A stretch of 64,000 nucleotides of DNA from Burkholderia diffusa (GTDB taxonomy: Bacteria > Pseudomonadota > Gammaproteobacteria > Burkholderiales > Burkholderiaceae): contig NZ_CABVPN010000012.1 of assembly GCF_902499115.1 (NCBI RefSeq), forward strand, positions 145,527 to 209,526. Direction: 5' to 3'. This document shows positions 8,351 to 15,426 of the stretch, piece after piece. The notes below the pieces were generated by a model. That model searched no databases. It worked only from the letters and a program-made list of their open reading frames with translations, and had not been told where the DNA came from. A program made the position numbers and the translations under genes. Within the stretch, counting starts at the first letter, position 1, and each line of letters begins with the position of its first letter.

Positions 8351-9806
8351 CGCCCACGTCGTGCTCGCCGTGCTCGGCCTGCCGCTCGCGGGAGCAGCGT
8401 GCCTTGCCTGCGTGCGGCCGAGCCGGGTCGCGCGCCATCTGAACATCGGCTTCAGCTTCCTGACGTTCGCAGCAACGCTGGTGCTTGCCGCGCGCACCGT
8501 CGAGTACGGTCCGTCGTTCGCATTCGGACGCGCGTTTTTCGTCGATCCGCTCAATGTCTATCTCGTGGCGCTCACGGCGTTCGTCGGCTGGACGACATCG
8601 CTGTTTTCCCGGCCCTATATGCAGATCGAGGAAGCCCGCGGCAGGATGACCGCCGCGCGCATGCGGCTCTATCACAGCATGTATCAGCTCTTCATGTTCG
8701 CGATGCTGCTCGCGCTGCTGACCGACAACGTCGGCGTGCTGTGGGTCGCGATGGAAGCCGCAACGCTCGCCACCGTGTTGCTCGTCAGTGTCTACCGCAC
8801 CGCCGCGAGCCTCGAAGCCGCATGGAAATACTTCATCCTGTGCGGCGTCGGCATCGCCCAGGCGCTGTTCGGCACGATCCTGCTGTATCTTGCCGCGAGC
8901 CGGCAACTGACCGACGGCGACGCGCTGCTGTGGACGAGCCTGGCCGCGATCAGGACACAACTCGATCCGACGATCATGTCGATCGCCTTCGTGTTTCTGC
9001 TGGTCGGCTACGGCACCAAGGTCGGCCTCGTGCCGATGCATAGCTGGCTGCCGGACGCGCACGCCGAAGGTCCGACGCCGATTTCGGCGGTGCTGTCAGG
9101 CCTGCTGCTGAATGTCGCGCTGTATGCGGTGCTGCGCTGCAAGGTGCTGGCCGACGGCGCGCTCGGCAACGGCCTGCCGGGGCGATTGCTGGTCGGGTTC
9201 GGGCTCGCGTCGGTCCTGATCGCGTCGTTCTCGCTGTTCCGGCAGAAGGACGTGAAGCGCCTGTTCTCGTACTCGTCGATCGAGCATATGGGCTTGATGA
9301 CGTTCGCGTTCGGGCTCGGCGGCCCGATCGCGACGTTCGCCGGATTGCTGCACATGACGGTCCATTCCCTCGTCAAGTCGGCGATCTTCTTCGCGGTCGG
9401 TCATGCCGCGCAAAAGGCCGGCACGCAGGCGATCGACGGCATTCGCGGGCTGCTGCAGGTCAGCCCGACGGTCGGCTGGGCATTGATGCTTGGCGCGCTT
9501 GCCATTCTCGGGCTGCCGCCGTTCGGCGTGTTCGCAAGCGAATTCCTGATCCTGACGACAGCGATGAACGTGCTCCCGTGGACCGCGCCGTTGCTGCTGC
9601 TCGGGCTCGCCGTCGCGTTCGCGGCGATCTTCGCGCGCGTGCAGCGGATGGTGTTCGGCGAAACGACGACGGCGACGCCGCTCGAACACCGGCCGGCGCT
9701 GCTGCCGGTGTTCGTGCATCTGGGGCTCGGCCTGATGCTGGGTCTGTACGTGCCGCCCTACCTGGCGATGTGGTACCGTCAGGCGGCAACGATGCTGGCA
9801 GGATAA
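8343..9806 (+). CDS. hyfF: HyfF-like proton-pumping membrane subunit (NuoN/NuoM family)
   Basis: 487 residues. It is a second antiporter-type subunit: VGVLWVAMEAATLATVLL (membrane Glu), GYGTKVGLVPMHSWLPDAHA followed by EGPTPISAVLSG, and KDVKRLFSYSSIEHMGLMTFA, each with the Lys/Glu/His residues of the proton path. About 14 membrane helices are likely. It shares 8 bases with hyfE and is followed after 3 bases by hyfG. With HyfB it would give two pumping modules, as in E. coli hydrogenase-4, although HyfD is absent here. Confidence 0.88.
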   Translation: MNDAHVVLAVLGLPLAGAACLACVRPSRVARHLNIGFSFLTFAATLVLAARTVEYGPSFAFGRAFFVDPLNVYLVALTAFVGWTTSLFSRPYMQIEEARGRMTAARMRLYHSMYQLFMFAMLLALLTDNVGVLWVAMEAATLATVLLVSVYRTAASLEAAWKYFILCGVGIAQALFGTILLYLAASRQLTDGDALLWTSLAAIRTQLDPTIMSIAFVFLLVGYGTKVGLVPMHSWLPDAHAEGPTPISAVLSGLLLNVALYAVLRCKVLADGALGNGLPGRLLVGFGLASVLIASFSLFRQKDVKRLFSYSSIEHMGLMTFAFGLGGPIATFAGLLHMTVHSLVKSAIFFAVGHAAQKAGTQAIDGIRGLLQVSPTVGWALMLGALAILGLPPFGVFASEFLILTTAMNVLPWTAPLLLLGLAVAFAAIFARVQRMVFGETTTATPLEHRPALLPVFVHLGLGLMLGLYVPPYLAMWYRQAATMLAG

Positions 9807-9809
9807 GCG

Positions 9810-11372
9810 ATGCGACTCGACTTGATTCAGGCGGACGGCTCGACTCGCCTCGGGCACGAAGCAGGCCAGGTGCCGGCTACCGTGGTTGACGTCGACGAAG
9901 CGCGATGGCGCGACATCGCGCATGCCGCGCGGACGGACCGTAGCCGGCTCGTTGCGATGTGGGGCACCGAAACGCCCGAGCGCGAATTTTCAGTCAACGC
10001 GGCTTACGAATGCGACGACGGCGTCCTGTGGGTGCGTCTCGCGACAGGGCCGGAACCGCGGGCCGACGGCGACTATCCCGATCTCGCGGGCGTATTTCCC
10101 GCCGCAACGCGCATGCAGCGCGCAATTTTCGACCTGACCGGCCTGCGCGAGCGCAACACGCGCGACACGCGCCCGTGGCTCAATCACGGTAACTGGCCGG
10201 GCAACTACTTTCCGCTGCAAAAGCGTGCAACCGGAATCGAGCGATTCGAATCGAACGAAGCGGATTACCCGTTCGTGCAGGTTGTCGGCGACGGCGTGCA
10301 CGAGATTGCCGTCGGGCCGATTCACGCCGGCATCATCGAGCCGGGCCATTTCCGGTTTTCGGTCGTCGGAGAGAAGGTGCTGCGGCTCGAGGAGCGGCTC
10401 GGCTATGTGCATCGCGGCGTCGAACGGCTGTTCGAACGGACGGCCGCGTCGAACGGCCATCGCGTTGCGGGCCGGGTCGCCGGCGATTCGACCGTTGCGT
10501 TCTCGTGGGCCTATTGCATGGCACTCGAGCAGGCGTGCGGCACAGCCGTGCCGGCGCGTGCGCTGGTTCTGCGCGCACTCCTGCTCGAGCGCGAGCGCAT
10601 CGCCAATCACCTCGGCGACCTCGGCGCGCTCGGCAACGACGCCGGATTCGCGTTCGGTCTCGCACAGTTCTCGCGGCTCAAGGAGAACTGGGTACGAACC
10701 AACGGCGGAATCTTCGGGCATCGATACCTGATGGATCGAATCGTGCCGGGCGGGCTGGCCGTCGACATTCATCCCGAGGACGCGGCGACCCTCACCGAAC
10801 AGTGCGAACGCATCGCGCGCGAAGTACACGTGATGCGGAAGATCTACGAGGAGCAGTCCGGGCTGCAAGACCGGTTTCTCGGCACCGGCCGATTGAATGC
10901 CGACGTCGTCGCGCATTTCGGCGTGCGCGGCATGGCCGCCCGCGCCAGCGGCCAGACATTCGACGTGCGCGCGAACCTGCGGCCGGCCCCCTACGGCGAT
11001 CTGGCCGTCAAGGCGGCAAGCGACCCGCGCGGCGACGTCGCCGCGCGGGTCGCCGTGCGGTTTGCCGAAATCGACGAATCGCTGCGTCTGATGGGCGAAC
11101 TGCTGGCGAATCTTCCGGAAGGGCCGATCGCCGTCGGCGTCACGCCCGCGGCGGCGCCATCCCGGGGAATCGGCTGGGTGGAGGGCTGGCGCGGCGACGT
11201 ATTCGTCGCGCTCGAGATGGCATCAGGCGATGCCATCGCGCGATGCCATTGCCACGATCCGTCATGGCAGAACTGGCCGGCGCTCGAGCACGCGATCATT
11301 GGCAACATCGTTCCCGATTTCCCGCTGATCAACAAATCGTTCAATCTGAACTACGCGGGGCACGATCTCTGA
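9810..11372 (+). CDS. hyfG: HyfG-like large subunit (NuoCD family) lacking [NiFe] ligands
   Basis: 520 residues. Residues 1-150 form a NuoC-like domain (IFDLTGLRERNTRDTRPW, GNWPGNYFPLQK). The rest is NuoD/[NiFe] large-subunit-like (VGPIHAGIIEPGHFRFS, LGYVHRGVERLFE, LERERIANHLGDLGALGNDA). In [NiFe] enzymes the first ligand motif is R-x-C-G-x-C; here it reads R222-V-A224-G-D-S227. The C-terminal D-P-C-x-x-C is also missing; the protein ends INKSFNLNYAGHDL. So it should not hold a NiFe centre and resembles complex I in that respect. The stop overlaps hyfI by one base. I infer a redox-linked ion pump with an unknown electron donor. Confidence 0.85.
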   Translation: MRLDLIQADGSTRLGHEAGQVPATVVDVDEARWRDIAHAARTDRSRLVAMWGTETPEREFSVNAAYECDDGVLWVRLATGPEPRADGDYPDLAGVFPAATRMQRAIFDLTGLRERNTRDTRPWLNHGNWPGNYFPLQKRATGIERFESNEADYPFVQVVGDGVHEIAVGPIHAGIIEPGHFRFSVVGEKVLRLEERLGYVHRGVERLFERTAASNGHRVAGRVAGDSTVAFSWAYCMALEQACGTAVPARALVLRALLLERERIANHLGDLGALGNDAGFAFGLAQFSRLKENWVRTNGGIFGHRYLMDRIVPGGLAVDIHPEDAATLTEQCERIAREVHVMRKIYEEQSGLQDRFLGTGRLNADVVAHFGVRGMAARASGQTFDVRANLRPAPYGDLAVKAASDPRGDVAARVAVRFAEIDESLRLMGELLANLPEGPIAVGVTPAAAPSRGIGWVEGWRGDVFVALEMASGDAIARCHCHDPSWQNWPALEHAIIGNIVPDFPLINKSFNLNYAGHDL

Positions 11373-11881
11373 TGTGGCAACTCATCCGTCAATTCGCGCG
11401 CACTGAATTTCCCGACGAGCCCGTGCCGACCGCCGAAGCCGCCTGGCGACACGAGGCGCAGCAGATTCGTCAGGACATTCTCGACCTCCTCGGCCGCGCG
11501 TTGTGCATCCGGCAGATCGATGCGGGTTCGTGCAACGGCTGCGAACTGGAGATTCACGCACTGAGCAACCCGTACTACAACATCGAAGGGCTCGGGATCA
11601 AATTCGTCGCCAGCCCGCGCCATGCGGACCTGCTGCTCGTGACCGGCCCCGTCACGCTGAACATGAAGGCAGCCGTGCTTGCCGCGTACGAGGCGACGCC
11701 GGCGCCGAAGCTGGTCGTCGCAGCCGGCGAGTGCGCGTGCACGGGCGGCATTTTTGCCGACAGCTACGCTGTGTGCGGCCCCGTTTCGTCGGTCCTGCCC
11801 GTCGATGTGACCATTCCTGGATGTCCGCCGCCGCCGATCGATCTGCTGCGCGGCATTTTGACTGCTTGCCGATCACGCTGA
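11372..11881 (+). CDS. hyfI: HyfI-like small subunit (NuoB family) with one [4Fe-4S] site
   Basis: 169 residues. IDAGSCNGCELEIHAL, GECACTGG and IPGCPPPP give C54, C57, C121 and C151, the usual four ligands of the N2-like cluster in the hydrogenase-type branch (CxxC rather than the adjacent CC of NuoB). The start is the ATG right after the hyfG stop (TGATG). It is last in the operon; the expected HyfA/HyfH ferredoxin subunits do not follow. The cluster is intact even though the partner large subunit lacks nickel ligands, which points to electron transfer to something other than protons, such as a quinone. Confidence 0.88.
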   Translation: MWQLIRQFARTEFPDEPVPTAEAAWRHEAQQIRQDILDLLGRALCIRQIDAGSCNGCELEIHALSNPYYNIEGLGIKFVASPRHADLLLVTGPVTLNMKAAVLAAYEATPAPKLVVAAGECACTGGIFADSYAVCGPVSSVLPVDVTIPGCPPPPIDLLRGILTACRSR

Positions 11882-11959
11882 TATTGAAACGGATGCCAGT
11901 GGCAATCCTTCCGTCGGCAATACCTCGTTTGCTGCGGCAGCGAGGGCGAATGCCGCGCA

Positions 11960-12172
11960 TCACCGCCCGATCGGCAGCCCCGTCGGCTCGATCCACCCGA
12001 GCCGGTATGCGATCAGCAGCGACAGGAACAGCGTGATCGACAGCCCGACCCGCGCCGCGAGCGACCACGCCATCCGCTTGCTGCCGCCCCGGTCGTGATT
12101 CATGAAATACAGCGCGAAAACCAGGCTTCCGATAATCATCACGAAAGCCACCGAAACCAGCGCAATCTTCAT
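11960..12172 (-). CDS. DUF2909-like two-helix membrane protein
   Basis: 70 residues with two hydrophobic helices (ALVSVAFVMIIGSLVFALYF and SITLFLSLLIAYRLGWI) joined by a basic loop NHDRGGSKRM, as in the DUF2909 'twin transmembrane' proteins often found with cytochrome oxidase assembly genes. Here it instead follows an anchored protein (ATGA overlap, 12169-12172) and converges on the hyf operon. Because the palindrome lies upstream of this pair, co-regulation with hyf is plausible. The function is unknown. Confidence 0.75.
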   Translation of the reverse strand: MKIALVSVAFVMIIGSLVFALYFMNHDRGGSKRMAWSLAARVGLSITLFLSLLIAYRLGWIEPTGLPIGR

Positions 12173-12519
12173 TGTTGATGTTCCTCCAGGCCGGAATCGG
12201 CCTTCAGCAGTTCGGCCAGTCTTTGCCGCTCGGCAGCGACGTCGGCAACACCTGACGCCGGCCAGTCCAGCGCCACACCATTACCCAGCGAATCGCGAAC
12301 GAGCGTCTGGTAACGCCGGTCGCTGATCCGGCCCTGCTCCATCGCTTCCGAGATTCCATGTCGAAACGGTAGCGGAAAGCTCGCGTATCCGCGCGACAGC
12401 GCCGCATATTGCCGCGCGTCGACCTCTTTCGACGACGGCGCGACTGCCCACACCACGACGGCCACGATGGCTACGAAAGGAATCGCCGTGTAGCGGAGAA
12501 CGAACTTGATCGGGGTCAT
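12169..12519 (-). CDS. Membrane-anchored hypothetical protein
   Basis: 116 residues: one N-terminal hydrophobic helix (YTAIPFVAIVAVVVWAVAP) with a soluble helical tail of about 85 residues facing the periplasm. No family was recognised. It overlaps the DUF2909 gene by 4 bases, so both are read together. The start has no strong ribosome site. It reads away from the palindrome at 12715-12733, about 200 bases upstream. Confidence 0.6.
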   Translation of the reverse strand: MTPIKFVLRYTAIPFVAIVAVVVWAVAPSSKEVDARQYAALSRGYASFPLPFRHGISEAMEQGRISDRRYQTLVRDSLGNGVALDWPASGVADVAAERQRLAELLKADSGLEEHQQ

Positions 12520-12714
12520 GAGGCGGATAGCGAAGTGGCTGGGTAGTAAACGCGAAGAGACGACCAGGCAGCGCCGCCGTCACGGTGCACGCACGCCGCG
12601 TGGAAACGGAAGCAGCCGGGTCACCGGCCGTGCGGACGACGGAGCCGCTCGGGCAAGCCGGAGCCGGCAGCCCCGGTCGATATTGTACTTAAAGCCCAAT
12701 ACAACCAACAGAGC

Positions 12715-12733
12715 ATGATAATCTTGTTATCAT
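12715..12733. promoter_or_regulatory. Palindromic operator ATGATAA-N5-TTATCAT (site 2)
   Basis: ATGATAA (12715-12721), spacer TCTTG, TTATCAT (12727-12733); one more C/G pair extends the arms to 8 bp. The arms and spacer length equal site 1 at 4608-4626. It lies in the 343-base gap 12520-12862 between the anchored protein (minus) and the ribbon-helix-helix gene (plus). The rest of this gap holds no gene I can support. The two sites enclose the hyf region, suggesting one regulator for hyf, the DUF1275 gene and the DUF2909 pair. Confidence 0.6.
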
Positions 12734-12821
12734 GTTTTCCATATGCTTCGAGCAATCCGAGGCTCCCGGGTGTGCCGGTGCACGAACCGTGCATGACACA
12801 TTTGGCACCGAAAGCGGATCG

Positions 12822-12829
12822 ATTATAAT
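12822..12829 (+). promoter_or_regulatory. -10 box (ATTATAAT) of the ribbon-helix-helix gene, copy 2
   Basis: CGATTATAATTTGATTAACA precedes the ATG at 12863 by 34 bases, matching the element and spacing in front of the paralogue (3648-3655). Confidence 0.6.
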
Positions 12830-12862
12830 TTGATTAACATATCGACCACCCCTGCCATCCCG

Positions 12863-13060
12863 ATGGAAACGAAAACCGCCCGCCTGACCGTCCTGATCGA
12901 TCCCGCCAAAAAAGAAGCATTCGAAATGCTCTGCGCGGAGCAGGACCTCACACCGTCGCAAGTCGTGCGTCAGTTGATCCGCGAGTATCTCGACAAACAC
13001 GGCGTCACGTACAAGACCAAGAGCCCGCTCGGCAAGCGCGTGAAGCAAGGGCTGAAGTAA
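12863..13060 (+). CDS. Ribbon-helix-helix (CopG/Arc-type) protein, cassette copy 2
   Basis: 65 residues, METKTARLTVLIDPAKKEAF then LTPSQVVRQLIREYLDKHG and a basic tail. It has the same fold, length and promoter layout as the gene at 3418-3615. An ATG 33 bases earlier is possible but is not conserved in the paralogue. It converges with the SpeE-like gene, as in copy 1, with 23 bases between stops. Candidate targets are the cassette promoters; the ATTATAAT boxes themselves or the 7-5-7 palindromes could be its sites, but nothing in the sequence proves it. Confidence 0.85.
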   Translation: METKTARLTVLIDPAKKEAFEMLCAEQDLTPSQVVRQLIREYLDKHGVTYKTKSPLGKRVKQGLK

Positions 13061-13083
13061 GCGCAGTCGAACCCGCGGCGCCG

Positions 13084-13920
13084 TCAGGCGCAGATTTCCC
13101 ATCGTGGATGTTCGCGCGCGCGCCAGACGAGCCGCGCGGGATCGATGCACTCCCCTTCCTTCATGCGCCGAGCGGTGGACGAGAGCTTGAGCGCGCCCGC
13201 CGAGCCGAATCCAAGCGCGCGCTCGAGCAGGATGCGCAGCGACGGCAGCGGGTTGCCGTTCTTCCACGCGAACGCAATGAAGTTGTTGTCGTCGCCGCAC
13301 GGCACCAGCGCGCACGAATCGTCGAACACCGCACGCAGTTGCTCGAGATGGCGCGGCAACGCGGGATCGTCGTCCATAAAGTTGATCGCGAGCACGCCCG
13401 TTTCGCTCAGCCGCGCACGGCACGCGTCGAGAAACGCGGTGCCCGTGCAGCGGCCCGGCATGCCATCGGCGACGAACGCGTCGTGCAGGATCACGTCCGC
13501 CTGGACGTCCGGCCGCGCGACGTAGTCTGCGCCGTCCGCGCAGACTACCGCGAAGCGCGCGTCGTCTTGCGGAATCCTGAACACGTCGCGTAGCGCGATC
13601 ACGTCCGGATTGATCTCTACCGCGTCGATCGCCGTGTCGGGCAGGTGCCGATAGCAGTACTTCGCCAGCGATCCACCGCCGAGCCCGATCATGCAGATAC
13701 GCGCGGGCGCCGGCTGCAGCAGCAGGAAACCCATCATCACGCGCGTATAGCCGAGTTCGAGCCTGACCGGATCCTTCAGCGACATGAAGCTCTGCGTGCC
13801 GAAGTGGTCGAAGTGCAGCGACACCGCGTGCTTCGTCTCGAGCACGAACGGACGGCCGTCGTTCAACGGCGCCGCCAGGAACTGCAGGAACGCGTCATAG
13901 GAAATTCGATCCTCGCTCAT
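13084..13920 (-). CDS. SpeE-like (spermidine synthase fold) protein, cassette copy 2
   Basis: 278 residues, aligned end to end with 2568-3404. Glycine loop MIGLGGGSLAKYCYRHLP (residues 78-95), acidic strand IDAVEINPDVIALRDVF, and HDAFVADGMPGRC at the place where aminopropyltransferases have D-S/T-D-P. The first Asp remains but the rest of the loop differs, and GGGDG is GGGSL. I therefore call only the fold. It lies downstream of the PhnA-like gene on the same strand with a 46-base gap, so they probably share a transcript. Confidence 0.82.
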   Translation of the reverse strand: MSEDRISYDAFLQFLAAPLNDGRPFVLETKHAVSLHFDHFGTQSFMSLKDPVRLELGYTRVMMGFLLLQPAPARICMIGLGGGSLAKYCYRHLPDTAIDAVEINPDVIALRDVFRIPQDDARFAVVCADGADYVARPDVQADVILHDAFVADGMPGRCTGTAFLDACRARLSETGVLAINFMDDDPALPRHLEQLRAVFDDSCALVPCGDDNNFIAFAWKNGNPLPSLRILLERALGFGSAGALKLSSTARRMKEGECIDPARLVWRAREHPRWEICA

Positions 13921-13966
13921 GCTCGACAGGCCCGGTTGATCGGAGAATCGCTCGTACCGCGTGCGG

Positions 13967-14311
13967 TCATACCTTCTTCAGGTAGCAGGCCTTCAGCATG
14001 AAGCCGCCCATGTCGGTCTTGCAATCGACTTCGTGATCGCCGCCGACGAGACGGATGCTCTTGACCTTGGTGCCCATCTTCAGCGTGATCGACGAACCCT
14101 TCACGCGCAAGTCCTTGATCAGCACGACCGAATCGCCGTCCGACAGCACGTTGCCATTCGCGTCCTTGACGACGTCGCCCGCCGGTTCGTCGCCCGCATC
14201 GGCGCCGGCTCCGGCCGACCATTCATGGCCGCAGTCCGCGCACACGGTCAGCGTGCCATCCGGGTAGGTGTTTTCCATCGCGCATTGCGGGCAGGCGGGG
14301 GCGGCGTTCAT
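13967..14311 (-). CDS. PhnA-like zinc-ribbon protein, cassette copy 2
   Basis: 114 residues (E. coli PhnA/YjdM has 111). The zinc ribbon is complete: C7-x2-C10 and C24-x2-C27 in CPQCAMENTYPDG and CADCGHEW. Then VKDANGNVLSDGDSVVLIKD and IRLVGGDHEVDCKTDMGGF complete the family pattern. The start at 14311 has GGAAG seven bases upstream; 14323 is a possible alternative. It is the intact version of the pair; copy 1 has lost two of four cysteines. It starts from the conserved divergent promoter at 14431-14482. Confidence 0.88.
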   Translation of the reverse strand: MNAAPACPQCAMENTYPDGTLTVCADCGHEWSAGAGADAGDEPAGDVVKDANGNVLSDGDSVVLIKDLRVKGSSITLKMGTKVKSIRLVGGDHEVDCKTDMGGFMLKACYLKKV

Positions 14312-14430
14312 TGCAGCTTCCATTCGGTGGGAGTTCACGTCAATCGATAAAAAAATGCCGGACACGCAAGCACGTGGCCGGACCGCGCGCCGTACTGTCC
14401 CGTCGACAAATCGGCCGGGCAGCATGTCGC

Positions 14431-14482
14431 GCACACAGCATTATAATGCAATACACATAAACACGTTGCTGTATTATAATTG
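14431..14482. promoter_or_regulatory. Divergent promoter region with two ATTATAAT boxes, cassette copy 2
   Basis: ATTATAAT at 14440-14447 and 14473-14480, with starts 33 bp apart as in copy 1 (1973-2022) but in inverted orientation. On the minus strand the words ACAGCAA, ATGTGTAT and GCATTATAAT are shared with copy 1. It separates the PhnA-like gene (minus) from the small ORF at 14536 (plus). Confidence 0.65.
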
Positions 14483-14535
14483 TCAGCTTTCGATCATTCG
14501 CCGGACTTGATGGCGGTTTCGCTGAGGATGTCGAC

Positions 14536-14670
14536 ATGTTCGAGATGAATGATGCACCGATGCCTGGTACACAACACCCGGCGCCCCGTCGGGAAACCGC
14601 GCTCCGCGCGGTCCCGCCGTGTTGCCGGCCGGCCGTTCCACGCCGTTTCGGCTACTTTCCCCGAGGTTGA
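14536..14670 (+). pseudogene. 44-codon frame, likely remnant of the MFDLDG gene of copy 1
   Basis: It starts MFEMNDAPMPG; the bases just before the start (GTCGAC) equal those in front of MFDLDG in copy 1 (start at 1919), and it holds the same position next to the divergent promoter. After about six codons similarity stops and the frame ends at TGA 14668-14670, 8 bases before the HPr-like gene. I read it as a truncated remnant, but a short leader peptide that couples translation to the HPr-like gene is also possible. Confidence 0.4.
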
Positions 14671-14678
14671 TCCGCATC

Positions 14679-14942
14679 GTGGCAACCGTCGTCTACGTTG
14701 AAATCGGCCCCGCCTGGAGCCGCAGGCGTGCGATCGCGTCGTGTGACGCGATCGTCGCGGCGGCACACCGCTTCGAAAGCGACATCCTGCTGCTCGCCAA
14801 CGGGCTCAGCGGCAGCGCGAAGGACGCGACGGCCATCGCGGCGCTACAGATGCATGGCGGCACGTCCGCGCAGGTGCTCGCCACTGGCCCCGACGAGGAT
14901 GCAGCGCTCCAGGCGCTGCTGCCCCTGCTGCAGGCGGGCTGA
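14679..14942 (+). CDS. HPr-like protein without the phosphorylated histidine
   Basis: 87 residues from GTG. From RFESDILLLANG to LATGPDEDAALQALLPLL it aligns position by position with HPr of the sugar phosphotransferase system (compare GFTSEITVTSNG and EGEDEQKAVEHL in E. coli). The phosphorylated His15 corresponds to Ala18, inside RRRAIA, and the regulatory Ser46 to Asp49 in SAKDA. It cannot carry a phosphoryl group in the usual way; the Asp may mimic phospho-Ser. An ATG at 14619 is a less likely start. Role unknown, possibly a regulatory relic within the cassette. Confidence 0.7.
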   Translation: MATVVYVEIGPAWSRRRAIASCDAIVAAAHRFESDILLLANGLSGSAKDATAIAALQMHGGTSAQVLATGPDEDAALQALLPLLQAG

Positions 14943-15007
14943 CGCTGCGTCGCCCGATCCCACGGCCTCGTGCCGTTCACCCTGAATCACTACTCCCCGA
15001 GGAAGCG

Positions 15008-15229
15008 ATGAACGACAACGTCACGTCCCACACCCCCAACCTGTCGGCCTCCGCGATCTGGGCGCTCGAGCGCCTCGCCGATGTGCGCTACGGCCGCGAT
15101 GCGCCGGCCCTCGGCTGGTCGGTCGAGCAGGAACTCGTCGGCGCAGGCTTCGTCAGCCATTCCGCGAACGGCCGATCCGGTGCGTCGATCACCGCGCACG
15201 GGCGCAGCTTCCTGAAAAGCCGCAAGTAG
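15008..15229 (+). CDS. Small winged-helix-like protein, cassette copy 2
   Basis: 73 residues, paralogue of 962-1183 with the same core SAIWALERLADVRYGRD and end SITAHGRSFLKSRK. A ribosome site (CCGAGGAAGCG) precedes the ATG. It lies 65 bases after the HPr-like gene on the same strand and closes the second cassette. Only a fold-level resemblance to small winged-helix proteins can be offered. Confidence 0.78.
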   Translation: MNDNVTSHTPNLSASAIWALERLADVRYGRDAPALGWSVEQELVGAGFVSHSANGRSGASITAHGRSFLKSRK

Positions 15230-15426
15230 AAACCGCCCGGCACGGGCGCGATGCCGCCACGCGGTCGCCAGCCCGTGCCGGAATCATCGGACGACGGCAA
15301 GCCGGACGATGCGGCCGCATTCCCCGCCGCAGACGGGGATTTGCGGCCGCGCCGCAGTTTCCGCGGTATCGTACGGGACCCAAGCGCGGCGCACTGCGCC
15401 GCCTTCCTTTCCTCATGGAACGCCCG

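Noticed and set aside
5181..8554. Very long open frames on the minus strand opposite hyfB-hyfE
   Set aside because: They are shadows of the strong plus-strand membrane genes, with compositions (Arg/His/Gln/Glu-rich) typical of antisense reading in GC-rich DNA and no motif.
9810..11881. Calling the operon a functional [NiFe] hydrogenase-4
   Set aside because: The large subunit lacks all nickel-binding cysteines, and no maturation or formate dehydrogenase gene is present.
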